NCBI RefSeq assembly: GCF_026012015.1
Contig: NZ_BRXR01000001.1
Span: 2,753,501-2,817,500 of the forward strand
Direction of reading: 5' to 3'
From: Clostridium omnivorum
GTDB taxonomy: Bacteria > Bacillota > Clostridia > Clostridiales > Clostridiaceae
Length of the DNA stretch: 64,000 nt
Below are positions 9,035 through 18,041 of this stretch, piece by piece. The position numbers and the translations under genes were made by a program. The notes beneath the pieces are model-generated. The model had not been told where the DNA came from. It ran no database searches and was given only the letters and a program-made list of their open reading frames with translations. Positions within the stretch are counted from its first letter, which is position 1. Each line of letters begins with the position of its first letter.

Positions 9035-10807
9035 GTGAAGGAAATATTAAAAAAATATATAGCAGCACCTGTAAACAGGTTGCTAAAGTCTTTTAGATTA
9101 AGAAGTATACAATTTATAATAACAGTATCCTTCACAGTTATAACAGTTTTTGCAATTCTTATTGTTGGAACTACTCTCTATAATAGATTTAATAAAGCTG
9201 CGGAAGAGGATGCTTCTTTGAGTACTAGACAAATTATAGAGCAAGTTAATTTGAACTTGGATGATTATTTAACTAGTATGGTTCAAACTTCAAATTTGCT
9301 TAATAGTACTATTAATAAATACCCATCTCTTCCTAATGATAAACTAGAAGGACAGATGAACGTTATACCTGATACAAAGCAAGATATAGTTACTTTGGCG
9401 GTTTTTTCTGAAGATGGGGAGCTTTTAATGGGATCACCAAACTCAAAACTAAAGTCCAATGTAGTTATAGAGAGGCAGGAATGGTTTCATTCAGCCCTTA
9501 GCTTGCCAGGAAGTCTATTCTTTATACCTCCCCATGTACAAAATCTTTTTGAAGATAAACATGATTGGGTGGTATCATTAAGCAGGTGTATAACTTTTTA
9601 TAGAAATGGTAAAGGGGTAAGGGGAGTACTATTAGTAGATCTTAATTTCAAAGCCATAGAACAGCTTTGCAGAAGAGTAAGTCTTGGTAGAAGGGGATAT
9701 ATTTATATTGTTGATTCAGAAGGAAATATTGTATACCATCCACAGCAGCAGTTAATTTATATGGGTTTAAAATATGAGAACAATGACGATATATTAAAGC
9801 ATAGCTATGGTACCTTTATGCAGGAATTTGGTGGAGATAGAAGGCTGGTTACAGTAAAAACTGTAAATTATACTGGTTGGAAGATAGTTGGAATATCCTA
9901 TATGGATGAATTAGTTGCTGCCAAAAGGGATATTTATAACTATGTATGGTTTATAGTAATTACAGGTATTATCTTTATAATAGCTATTTTTAGTGTTATA
10001 TCAGCAAAGATTTCACAGCCGATAAAAGAGCTGGAAAAGTCAATGAAACTTGTGGAAGAAGGTAATTTTGATATTAATATAGATGTAAGAGGAGAAGATG
10101 AAGTAGTAGAGCTATCTAGAACCTTTAACATTATGGTATCAAGAATTAGAGAACTAATGGATCAAATACTTGTGGAGCAGGAAGCTAAGAGAAAGAGTGA
10201 CTTAAATGCGCTGCAGGCTCAGATAAATCCGCATTTTTTATATAATACCTTAGATTCAATAGTGTGGATGGCGGAAAATGGCAAGAGCCAGGATGTTATC
10301 ACCATGGTAACTGCTTTAGCAAGACTATTTAGAATCAGTATAAGTAAGGGTAAAGATATTATTTCTGTGGAGCAGGAACTTGAGCATGCAAGGAATTATA
10401 TGATAATCCAAAAGATTAGATATAAGAATAAATTTAGTTTTGAAATAAATGCAGATAAAGAAGCACTTACTCGTAAGACTTTAAAGCTTATTTTACAGCC
10501 AATTATAGAAAATTCCATTTATCACGGTATAGAATATATGGTGGATGAAGGGCTTATTAAAATAAATGTAAGAACCACTGAGGATAAATTAATATATGAG
10601 ATAAGTGACAATGGACTTGGAATGAAACAAGAAGTACTTGAAAATATATTGTCTTTTAAATCTAAAAATACTGGTGGTTCTGGTGTTGGAGTTAAAAATG
10701 TGCATGAAAGAATTCAACTCTCTTATGGCAAGGAATACGGACTTGCTATTGAAAGTGAATTGGAGGAAGGAACTACTGTTACCATAACAATTCCTCTTAT
10801 TGATTAG
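9035..10807 (+). CDS. YesM/LytS-type sensor histidine kinase
   Basis: Membrane sensor kinase of 590 residues starting with GTG after an AAGGAG site. Order: a membrane segment near residues 28-50, an extracellular Cache-like sensor region (about 50-300), a second membrane segment (about 305-325), a HAMP linker, then the His_kinase domain with phosphoacceptor His400 in QINPHFLYNTLD and a C-terminal GHKL ATPase domain (N box near PIIENSIYHG, then DNGLGM). It pairs with the regulator upstream and probably senses sugar through the binding protein encoded immediately downstream, which would dock on its extracellular domain (inference from the C. beijerinckii XylFII-LytS precedent). Confidence 0.92.
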   Translation: MKEILKKYIAAPVNRLLKSFRLRSIQFIITVSFTVITVFAILIVGTTLYNRFNKAAEEDASLSTRQIIEQVNLNLDDYLTSMVQTSNLLNSTINKYPSLPNDKLEGQMNVIPDTKQDIVTLAVFSEDGELLMGSPNSKLKSNVVIERQEWFHSALSLPGSLFFIPPHVQNLFEDKHDWVVSLSRCITFYRNGKGVRGVLLVDLNFKAIEQLCRRVSLGRRGYIYIVDSEGNIVYHPQQQLIYMGLKYENNDDILKHSYGTFMQEFGGDRRLVTVKTVNYTGWKIVGISYMDELVAAKRDIYNYVWFIVITGIIFIIAIFSVISAKISQPIKELEKSMKLVEEGNFDINIDVRGEDEVVELSRTFNIMVSRIRELMDQILVEQEAKRKSDLNALQAQINPHFLYNTLDSIVWMAENGKSQDVITMVTALARLFRISISKGKDIISVEQELEHARNYMIIQKIRYKNKFSFEINADKEALTRKTLKLILQPIIENSIYHGIEYMVDEGLIKINVRTTEDKLIYEISDNGLGMKQEVLENILSFKSKNTGGSGVGVKNVHERIQLSYGKEYGLAIESELEEGTTVTITIPLID

Positions 10808-10824
10808 GAAGGCTAGGATTATAT

Positions 10825-11802
10825 ATGATAAAGAAAAAAATATTGTTTATATTTAGTATAATTTTAATTATTGTAACAGCATTTAATGGGTGTTCAAAAA
10901 GCAATGATATAACAAGTAATGATAATAAAAGAAATATTACCATCATTGTGAAAATGAAGGAAGGAAACTATTGGAATACTGTTAGACAGGGAGCAGATGC
11001 TGCTGCAAAGGAGTTTAATGCCAATGTAAGCTTTATTGCAGCGGATAATGAAACTGATATTGATGATCAGATAAAGCTTGTAAATGGTGCCATAGAAAAT
11101 AATGTTGATGCAATAATATTGGCAGCTAGTGATTATGAAGGATTAGGGAAAATTACAGATACTGCACATACTAAGAAAATCCCCGTCATTGCCATAGATA
11201 CAGAAGTTGACTCTAAATATATTAAGAGTTTTATAGGCACTGATAATGTAAAAGCTGGAGAAAAAGCTGGGGAAGCGCTTGTAAATGTTGCAGGTGTAAA
11301 TAGTAATGTGGCTATCATGAGTTTTGTGGAAGGTGCTAAAAATGCAAAGCAAAGGGAAGAAGGTTTAAATAAGGTACTTTCAAGATATCCAGACATGAAG
11401 ATAGTTGCTAAGAAGTACTGTAATTCAGATGCTGACACTGCAGAAAAACTTGCAAAGGAGCTTATACAGACTCATGAAAATCTAAATGCTATTGTGGCCT
11501 TAAATGAAGCTGCATCCTTAGGCGTTTCAAAAGCCATTGATAGTATGAAACTTGGAGGAAAGATAAAGGTAGTGGCCTTTGACAATGCTCCTGATGAAAT
11601 AAATCTTCTTGAAAGCGGTGTAATACAAAAGACAATAGTACAAAATCCCTTTAGCATAGGGTATTTTGGTGTTAAGTATGCCGTAGATTCTATAGATGGC
11701 AAGAAGATTCCAAAGGAAGTAGATACAGGATCCAAGGTTATTGATAAGGATAACCTGTATTTACAGGAGAATCAAAAATTAATATTTCCATTTACAAAAT
11801 AA
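10825..11802 (+). CDS. Sugar-binding lipoprotein of the three-component sensor
   Basis: Periplasmic-binding-protein-like (Peripla_BP_4/RbsB) lipoprotein of 325 residues. The signal peptide is followed by a lipobox ending F-N-G-C near residue 23. The fold is two lobes typical of ribose/galactose binding proteins, with motifs such as IPVIAIDTEVD and a VVAFDNAPDE hinge-side motif. It starts 18 bases after the kinase, so it belongs to the sensor operon and not to a transporter operon. It most likely presents the bound sugar to the kinase. It is clearly different from the transporter binding protein encoded at 12095, which has the glucose/galactose-type calcium loop that this one lacks. Confidence 0.88.
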   Translation: MIKKKILFIFSIILIIVTAFNGCSKSNDITSNDNKRNITIIVKMKEGNYWNTVRQGADAAAKEFNANVSFIAADNETDIDDQIKLVNGAIENNVDAIILAASDYEGLGKITDTAHTKKIPVIAIDTEVDSKYIKSFIGTDNVKAGEKAGEALVNVAGVNSNVAIMSFVEGAKNAKQREEGLNKVLSRYPDMKIVAKKYCNSDADTAEKLAKELIQTHENLNAIVALNEAASLGVSKAIDSMKLGGKIKVVAFDNAPDEINLLESGVIQKTIVQNPFSIGYFGVKYAVDSIDGKKIPKEVDTGSKVIDKDNLYLQENQKLIFPFTK

Positions 11803-11833
11803 TTAGAAAGTAATATTGATGTTAATTTTATTA

Positions 11834-11870
11834 CAGGAGTATTTCAAAAAATTGAAGTACTCCTTTTTGC
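11834..11870 (+). terminator. Terminator after the sensor operon
   Basis: AGGAGTA (11835-11841) pairs with TACTCCT (11858-11864), extended inside by TTTCAA/TTGAA, and is followed by TTTTTGCTTTT. It separates sensor genes from mglBAC. Confidence 0.8.
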
Positions 11871-12005
11871 TTTTAAAATTAAAGGTAAAAGCAAATAAAT
11901 ACATATATATGAAAAAAGGTAAAATGCTCATATATAATATAATAATTTTTCTAAAAATTAAGACAGTAGAATTTCGATATAAATGAGTAGGATTTTATAT
12001 TATTA

Positions 12006-12019
12006 TGAATACGTTTTTA
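12006..12019 (+). promoter_or_regulatory. Possible CcpA (cre-like) site upstream of mglB
   Basis: TGAATACGTTTTTA resembles the catabolite-responsive element consensus TGWAANCGNTNWCA with two mismatches, and lies about 80 bases before mglB. Catabolite control would make sense for an alternative-sugar importer. The match is weak and could be chance in AT-rich DNA. Confidence 0.3.
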
Positions 12020-12094
12020 TGATATCCTTTTCATATAGCAAGGGGAGAACAACAAATTCTCTTCACTAAATTAAAATTCAAGGGGGAAACAAGT

Positions 12095-13150
12095 ATGAAA
12101 AGAATAGCTGCTTTAGTGGCTGCTGCAATCATGACTACAGGAGTACTAGCAGGTTGCGCTAGCAAAAACAATGCTGGGGGAAACGCTTCTTCAGGAGGAA
12201 AGGAAATAAAAGTTGGTACAGCACTTTATAAATTTGATGATACTTTTATATCCACTGTTAATAAAGCAATAAAGCAAACTGCTGATGATAAAGCAAAAGC
12301 TACTGGAGAAAAAATTAACGTTAACTCCGTTGATGGACAAGGTCAACAAGCAACTCAAAACGACCAAGTAGATACATTTATTACTCAAAAATATAATGTA
12401 ATGGCAGTTAATATGGTTGATAGAACTGCTGCATCAGTTATTATAGACAAAGCAAAACAAGCTAATATACCAGTAGTATTCTTTAACAGAGAGCCAGTTA
12501 AGGAAGATATGGCTAAATGGGATAAGATATACTATGTAGGAGCTAAGGCTGAAGAATCAGGAACAATGCAAGGAAAAATCATTGCTGATTACTGGAAGGC
12601 ACATCCTGAAATGGACAAAAACAAAGATGGAAAACTTCAATATGTAATGCTTGAAGGAGAACCAGGACACCAAGATGCTATATCAAGAACAAAGTATTCC
12701 ATCAAAGCTGTAGAAGATGCTGGAATAAAGGTTGAAAAATTAGCTAGTGATACAGCTAACTGGCAAAGAGCTCAAGGTCAAGAGAAGACTGCTGCATGGT
12801 TATCTGCTTATGGCGATAAAATAGAAGCTGTATTCGCTAACAACGATGACATGGCTCTAGGTGCAATAGAAGCTCTTAAGGCTGCTGGATACTTCAAAGA
12901 TAACAAATTCATGCCTGTAGTAGGTGTTGATGCTACTGCTCCAGCACTAGATGCATTAAAAGCTGGTCAATTATTAGGAACAGTATTAAATGACTCAACA
13001 GGACAAGGTAAGGGAGTTCTAGATATATCCTATGCACTTGCTAAGGGAGAAGATCCATCTAAGTCAGTACAAGGAATTACTGATGGTAAGTACCTATGGG
13101 TTCCATACCAACCAGTAACTAAGGAAAATGTTGATAAGTTTTCAAAATAA
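12095..13150 (+). CDS. mglB: Galactose/glucose-type ABC transporter binding lipoprotein MglB
   Basis: Exported sugar-binding lipoprotein of 351 residues; lipobox V-L-A-G-C near residue 20. The sequence follows glucose/galactose-binding protein closely: VFFNREP, a calcium-binding loop D-K-N-K-D-G-K-L-Q, EGEPGHQDA, then FANNDDMALGAIEAL and VVGVDATAPA. These match the E. coli MglB pattern, where the Asp and Asn of the same motifs hold the sugar. It is the first gene of mglBAC. The upstream neighbour is a complete sugar sensor system that probably controls it. Substrate is likely glucose, galactose or a methyl-galactoside; xylose cannot be excluded. Confidence 0.93.
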   Translation: MKRIAALVAAAIMTTGVLAGCASKNNAGGNASSGGKEIKVGTALYKFDDTFISTVNKAIKQTADDKAKATGEKINVNSVDGQGQQATQNDQVDTFITQKYNVMAVNMVDRTAASVIIDKAKQANIPVVFFNREPVKEDMAKWDKIYYVGAKAEESGTMQGKIIADYWKAHPEMDKNKDGKLQYVMLEGEPGHQDAISRTKYSIKAVEDAGIKVEKLASDTANWQRAQGQEKTAAWLSAYGDKIEAVFANNDDMALGAIEALKAAGYFKDNKFMPVVGVDATAPALDALKAGQLLGTVLNDSTGQGKGVLDISYALAKGEDPSKSVQGITDGKYLWVPYQPVTKENVDKFSK

Positions 13151-13179
13151 AGCTTACTCTAAATAACCCTTCATAAGTA

Positions 13180-13205
13180 TTAGGGAGTGTATTTACACTC
13201 CCTAA
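13180..13205 (+). promoter_or_regulatory. Stem-loop between mglB and mglA
   Basis: Perfect 11-bp inverted repeat TTAGGGAGTGT / ACACTCCCTAA with a 4-base loop and no T-run. It is the expected position for an mRNA-stabilising or partial-termination hairpin that raises mglB over mglA and mglC. Confidence 0.65.
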
Positions 13206-13273
13206 ACTAAATAATCTAAAAATATCTTAGACATTGGCAGGAAACTGCAATGTTACTGAAAGAGGTGTAACTT

Positions 13274-14785
13274 ATGGCACAGGAATATATTTTGGAAATG
13301 AAAAACATTTCTAAAAGCTTTCCCGGAGTAAAGGCTCTTGATGATGTCACATTGAAAGTTCGTCCAGGTACAGTACATGCACTTATGGGCGAAAATGGAG
13401 CGGGAAAGTCAACTCTTATGAAATGCCTTTTTGGTATTTATACCCCAGACTCAGGTGAAGTTATAATAGAGGGTAATAAAGTACAATTTAAAAATGCTAA
13501 AGATGCACTTGAAAGTGGAATATCAATGATACATCAGGAACTTCAGTCAGTTCCATATAGAAATGTAATGGAAAATGTATGGCTGGGCAGATTCCCAGTT
13601 AAAAATTATGCTGGATTAAAAGTAATTGACCATAAGAAAATGTACAATGATACTAAGGCACTTATGGATGAGCTTCAGATGGATTTGAAGCCAGAAACAC
13701 AAGTATCAAAGCTGTCAGTATCCAAGGTTCAAGCTATTGAAATTGCCAAAGCAGTTTCATATAAATCAAAAGTAATTGTAATGGATGAGCCTACATCTTC
13801 GCTTACAGAAACAGAAGTAGCTCACTTATTTAGAATAATACGTAAACTTAGAGAACAAGGCGTAGCTATTATATATATATCTCATAAGATGGAAGAAATA
13901 CTTGAAATCTCAGATGAAGTAAGCATTATGAGAGATGGAAAATATGTTGGAACATGGGATTCATCAACTCTTACTACAGATATGATTATATCAAAAATGG
14001 TTGGGCGTGACCTTGAAAATCTTTTCCCACCTAGGGAAAATGTACCTTCCGATGTAATTATGAGAGTTGAAAACTATACTTCACCAAATCCAAAATCCTT
14101 TAGAGATGTAACCTTTGAGCTTAAAAAAGGAGAAATACTTGGAATAGGTGGACTAGTTGGTGCTCAACGTACTGAGCTAGTAGAAGCAATCTTTGGACTT
14201 AGGCAAGTAGCAAGTGGAAAAGTAATTTTAAATGGAAAAGAAGTTAAAATCAAAAGTCCAATCGAAGCAAAAAAACATGGTATTGCCCTTCTTACTGAAG
14301 AAAGAAGAGCCACAGGTATTTTCCAGGTTTTATCAGTAGAAGATAACACTTTAGTTGCAAGCCTCGATAATTATGTAAAATATAAATTTGTATTAGATCA
14401 GAAAAAAGGCTTTAAGGATGTAGATGAGAGCATTAAGGTGCTTCGTACAAAGACACCATCAGCAAAAACCCAGATACAAAATCTTTCTGGAGGAAATCAA
14501 CAAAAGGTTATTTTCTCAAGATGGCTTTTAACTGATCCAGATATATTGATACTTGATGAACCTACTCGTGGTATAGACGTAGGAGCGAAGTATGAAATTT
14601 ATTCAATTATTGCTGACCTTGCAAAGAAAGGTAAAAGCATCATAATGATATCCTCAGAAATGTCTGAACTTTTAGGAATGTCTGATAGAATTATGGTTAT
14701 GTGTGCTGGAAAGCTTAGTGGAATAGTAGACGGAAAAGATGCAACTCAGGAAGTAATTATGAAGTATGCGACTAAATTCGCATAA
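13274..14785 (+). CDS. mglA: Galactose/methyl galactoside importer ATPase MglA
   Basis: Double ATP-binding-cassette subunit of 503 residues. The first half has a complete Walker A (GENGAGKST) and Walker B (VIVMDEPTSSLT). The second half has the naturally degenerate Walker A of the MglA/RbsA family (GGLVGAQRTE), a normal LSGGNQQK signature and LILDEPTRGIDVG. It powers import of the sugar delivered by MglB through MglC. RBS GAGGTG lies about 5 bases before the start. Confidence 0.95.
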   Translation: MAQEYILEMKNISKSFPGVKALDDVTLKVRPGTVHALMGENGAGKSTLMKCLFGIYTPDSGEVIIEGNKVQFKNAKDALESGISMIHQELQSVPYRNVMENVWLGRFPVKNYAGLKVIDHKKMYNDTKALMDELQMDLKPETQVSKLSVSKVQAIEIAKAVSYKSKVIVMDEPTSSLTETEVAHLFRIIRKLREQGVAIIYISHKMEEILEISDEVSIMRDGKYVGTWDSSTLTTDMIISKMVGRDLENLFPPRENVPSDVIMRVENYTSPNPKSFRDVTFELKKGEILGIGGLVGAQRTELVEAIFGLRQVASGKVILNGKEVKIKSPIEAKKHGIALLTEERRATGIFQVLSVEDNTLVASLDNYVKYKFVLDQKKGFKDVDESIKVLRTKTPSAKTQIQNLSGGNQQKVIFSRWLLTDPDILILDEPTRGIDVGAKYEIYSIIADLAKKGKSIIMISSEMSELLGMSDRIMVMCAGKLSGIVDGKDATQEVIMKYATKFA

Positions 14786-14846
14786 ATAGGGACATAAAGC
14801 CATTAGACTTTATGTGCTATAAAGAGTAGAAGGGGGTCTTCTAAAC

Positions 14847-15848
14847 ATGGCAGAAATGACAAATAAAAAACAAAAGTTTAATATAAGAGAATTTGGAAGT
14901 AAGTATACAATTTATCTAGTACTTTTAGCATTACTATTAGTAATGGGCTTATTGGATAGCAGCTTTTTATCAGTTGTAAACCTTAAAAACGTACTTATTA
15001 TAGCTTCTGTTCGCGCTATCATAGCTCTAGGGGTAGGTGGAACACTTATAACTCGTGGAACTGACCTTTCAGCAGGTCGTTCAGTAGGACTTACAGCTTG
15101 TATAGCAGCTAGTTTACTTCAAAGACCAGATTATGCATATAAACTATTTGGTAATTTACCACACATTCCAGTATTTGCAGTAATTATATTTGTTGTACTT
15201 ATTGGAGCAATAATTGGACTGGTTAATGGTTTGGTAGTAGCTTATTTAAAAGTTCCACCATTCATAGCAACTTTAGGTATGATGGTTATTGTATATGGTA
15301 TTGCTTGTATATATACAAACGCTCAGCCTATAGGTGGACTAAGAAATGATTTTACAAATGTAGCAACTGGCTCATTGTTATCTATTCCTAACTTAATACT
15401 AATAGCAGGTGCAGTTGCATTAGTTATGTGGTTTATATATAACAAAACACGTTTTGGAAAATATATATATGCTATAGGTGGAAATCCAAACGCAGCTGAA
15501 GTTTCAGGTGTAAATGTTGAAAAGACATTATTAAAGGTTTATGCTCTTGCAGGAGCTTGTTATGGACTTGCAGGTGCACTACTTGCAGCAAGAACAGGTG
15601 GAGCTACTAACAACTATGGTTTAATGTATGAGCTTGATGCTATAGCAGCAGCAACTATAGGTGGAGTATCCACAACAGGTGGTATTGGTAGAGTATCTGG
15701 AATTATAACTGGTGTTCTTATATTCGAAGTATTAAATAATGGTCTAGTTATACTTGGAGTATCACCATATTGGCAACAAGTTATCAAAGGTGTAATTATA
15801 ATCGGTGCAGTTGCCTTTGATATAAGAAAATATTTACAAAAGAAATAA
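14847..15848 (+). CDS. mglC: Galactose/methyl galactoside importer permease MglC
   Basis: Membrane permease of the BPD_transp_2 family, 333 residues with about nine to ten hydrophobic segments. It shows family motifs ITRGTDLSAGRSVG, the GLVNGLVVAYLKVPPFIATLG region and the YAIGGNPNAAEVSGVNV loop that contacts the ATPase. It completes mglBAC and has an AGAAGGGGG site upstream. Confidence 0.94.
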   Translation: MAEMTNKKQKFNIREFGSKYTIYLVLLALLLVMGLLDSSFLSVVNLKNVLIIASVRAIIALGVGGTLITRGTDLSAGRSVGLTACIAASLLQRPDYAYKLFGNLPHIPVFAVIIFVVLIGAIIGLVNGLVVAYLKVPPFIATLGMMVIVYGIACIYTNAQPIGGLRNDFTNVATGSLLSIPNLILIAGAVALVMWFIYNKTRFGKYIYAIGGNPNAAEVSGVNVEKTLLKVYALAGACYGLAGALLAARTGGATNNYGLMYELDAIAAATIGGVSTTGGIGRVSGIITGVLIFEVLNNGLVILGVSPYWQQVIKGVIIIGAVAFDIRKYLQKK

Positions 15849-15860
15849 TATTATAAAAGT

Positions 15861-15960
15861 GTGTCAAATAACTTTAATGAAGTTTTGGCACACCCCCCAA
15901 TTATATATGTGCAATCTATAAAAAACACAGCTTAAAGTATAGCATTAAGCTGTGTTTTTA
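15861..15960. terminator. Two hairpins ending mglBAC; the second is bidirectional
   Basis: The first hairpin pairs TGTGTCAAA with TTTTGGCACA (about 15862-15893). The second is AAAAACACAGCTTAA / TTAAGCTGTGTTTTT (15921-15959), a strong stem with A/T runs on both sides. It serves mglC and the convergent gene at 15966. Confidence 0.85.
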
Positions 15961-15965
15961 TGCTA

Positions 15966-16715
15966 CTATTTACCTGGTGTAAAGCTGCAGTAGCCTATTT
16001 TATCGCAGGCCCTTTTCATTTCAACCCATAAGTTATCATCGTTAAGTGTATCAATAGAGGAAGGGTATAAAATATGATTTTCTTTATAGATATGATCTCT
16101 TAAATTAAAAACTAAATATTTAACAGCTTCATCTAGCTGATTTTTAAATTCCTGAAAGTCCATTTCAGATACATTTAGTGCTAGTCCTCTAATGAGATGT
16201 TTCTTTTCTCTAAGCATATCATGCTCCATTCTCATTATTCTAGTTGGGCCTGTAACCTTTCTAGATTCAAGCTCAGGGAAAAGCACATCTTCTTCTCTCT
16301 TATGATGAGGCTCTGCACCTATAATTTCTTCTATTGTATTCAGAAGCATTGAAAATTCCTGTGCAGTTTTATTATAGGTATCCATCTTTTGTATTTTTAT
16401 ATTAATATCATCTAATAATGTCAGCCTCTTAAGTATTTCATCATGTTCCTTTATTAAGGTTGTTAACACATGATCAGGTGATAGCTTAATTCTAAGCATC
16501 TCTAGTTCATCCTTTAAAACTTCCATATGAATATCGCAAAGATGTCTTAAATCCTCAGGCTTAGTTCCAGTTTCTATAAGTTTTTGTTCAGCTAAAGATA
16601 GCTCAAGAGGATTAATATTCTTAACCATTTCAAGTACCTGTTGTCTAAGCTCCGGTGTTACATCACCACTGTTTAATTTTTGAAGCATTTCAGCTAATTT
16701 TTCAACTCTATCCAT
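15966..16715 (-). CDS. DUF438/hemerythrin (HHE) domain protein
   Basis: A 249-residue protein with an N-terminal DUF438-type helical domain (about 1-75) followed by a hemerythrin-like HHE domain (about 85-235). Candidate iron ligands are visible: His in LIKEHDEIL, the H-H and E in EPHHKREEDVLFPELE, His in RMEHDML, and the two His in RDHIYKENHILYP. HHE domains bind a di-iron centre and sense or store oxygen or nitric oxide; a role in oxidative or nitrosative stress of an anaerobe is plausible. Many relatives carry a further C-terminal PAS domain, which is missing here. RBS GGGAGG lies 8 bases upstream. Confidence 0.88.
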   Translation of the reverse strand: MDRVEKLAEMLQKLNSGDVTPELRQQVLEMVKNINPLELSLAEQKLIETGTKPEDLRHLCDIHMEVLKDELEMLRIKLSPDHVLTTLIKEHDEILKRLTLLDDINIKIQKMDTYNKTAQEFSMLLNTIEEIIGAEPHHKREEDVLFPELESRKVTGPTRIMRMEHDMLREKKHLIRGLALNVSEMDFQEFKNQLDEAVKYLVFNLRDHIYKENHILYPSSIDTLNDDNLWVEMKRACDKIGYCSFTPGK

Positions 16716-16967
16716 CCTTATTAACCTCCCATAATTGATGTGTAAAAGCCCTAATAACTTCTCACATGTTTTTTAATTATTAACTATAATTTGATTATAA
16801 TTATTGCGTAATAATATAGCTGTGATTATGGTCAATATAAAATGTGATTTCAATCAAATTTTTTAAAAAAGCTTTAAATGTAAACAATTTAAAAAGGAAA
16901 AGCATATTGCAGTAAAAAACAAGTTAATATATAATGAGGGAATAAGCCAATGAAAGGATGGATAGCT

Positions 16968-17402
16968 ATGTGGAAGGATTTCAAAAAGTTTGCACTTAAG
17001 GGCAACGTAATTGATTTAGCTGTGGGCGTAATTATTGGAGCAGCTTTTGGAAAAATAGTTACTTCTTTGGTAAATGACATAATTATGCCGCCTATAGGTC
17101 TTTTGCTGGGAAATGTAGATTTTAGCGAGCTATACATAAACCTTAGTTCAAAACACTATGCTTCATTAGCACAGGCAAAGGCAGCAGGAGCGCCAACTAT
17201 AAATTATGGATTATTTCTAAATAACATATTGGACTTTTTAATAGTTGCTTTTACTATATTCCTTGTTGTAAAGCAGTTTGAACGCTTCAAGAAAAAAGAA
17301 GAAGCAGTAGAGACTGAAAAGACATGTAAGTATTGCTACACAAAAATACCTATAGAAGCAACTAGATGTCCACATTGTACATCAGTTTTAGAAGAAGAAT
17401 AA
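16968..17402 (+). CDS. mscL: Large-conductance mechanosensitive channel MscL with C-terminal zinc ribbon
   Basis: Stretch-activated membrane channel that releases solutes during osmotic downshock. The N-terminus ([20 protein letters not shown]) is the family signature; two membrane helices lie near residues 14-40 and 75-100. I prefer ATG at 16968 over 16950 because it begins exactly at the family N-terminus and has AAAGGATGG 6 to 7 bases upstream. The C-terminal tail carries C-x2-C ... C-x2-C (CKYC and CPHC), a small zinc-ribbon-like tail absent from the E. coli protein. Confidence 0.94.
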   Translation: MWKDFKKFALKGNVIDLAVGVIIGAAFGKIVTSLVNDIIMPPIGLLLGNVDFSELYINLSSKHYASLAQAKAAGAPTINYGLFLNNILDFLIVAFTIFLVVKQFERFKKKEEAVETEKTCKYCYTKIPIEATRCPHCTSVLEEE

Positions 17403-17431
17403 AAAAAGCCGCTTAAAAAGCGGTTTTTTAA
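17400..17431. terminator. Bidirectional terminator between mscL and convergent gene
   Basis: AAAAAAGCCGCTT / AAGCGGTTTTTT stem with a short A-rich loop directly after the mscL stop codon. Confidence 0.85.
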
Positions 17432-17434
17432 AAA

Positions 17435-17761
17435 CTATTTGATACCTTTAATTTTACCTTTAAGAGCTTTTAAACGGCCATTAACGTAATCTAGAAGTTC
17501 GCGTTTGTTATCTTTGATCTCATTTGGTGCATTTGTAACTATTGTAATTAGGTCAAGTGTGTTTCCTTTAATTTCTTCTGAAAGCTCAAAAGCAAGGCAC
17601 TTATTCTTTACCTTCCAGTAGGTTGTATTAAACTCATCAGATTGTCTTTTAGTATAGTAGCCTTTTTCAATACCAAATTGAAAAAGATCTGCAGCAGCTT
17701 CTAGTTCTTCTAGATTCTCTGCAGCAAGGGTCTCATTTATAAGAGTTTGAAAAGTCTTCAT
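17435..17761 (-). CDS. Small hypothetical helical protein, 108 aa
   Basis: A short soluble protein, mostly alpha-helical, with acidic N-terminal half and a lysine-rich C-terminus. AAAGGAGTG precedes the start. It ends at the shared mscL terminator. I do not recognise its family. Confidence 0.7.
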   Translation of the reverse strand: MKTFQTLINETLAAENLEELEAAADLFQFGIEKGYYTKRQSDEFNTTYWKVKNKCLAFELSEEIKGNTLDLITIVTNAPNEIKDNKRELLDYVNGRLKALKGKIKGIK

Positions 17762-18041
17762 AATAGCACTCCTTTATAGTGAGATAATTATATTTTAAAC
17801 CTATAAAGCGGTTCATATACTGGAGCATGTTGGATATTATTGATTTTACAAACAATATTAGTTATACTCTTTTTTTATTACAATTGTCAATAGATTTTTA
17901 TATTTATCAAATTGTATGTCTTTGTGAAATTTTCAGATTTTTCCGAATAAGCATAAAGTTAATGAGAATAGCACCGAAAATTATAAGTGGATGGTAATGA
18001 AATTTAGTTTTTTATTATATAGAGGGGGAGTGTGTTTTTAT

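Noticed and set aside
8646-9068. Minus-strand ORF of 140 aa opposite the YesN/YesM junction
   Set aside because: It is the complement of well-supported coding sequence with an ordinary sensor operon on the other strand.
12006-12019. Firm CcpA binding site
   Set aside because: Two mismatches to the consensus in AT-rich DNA; kept only as a low-confidence feature.
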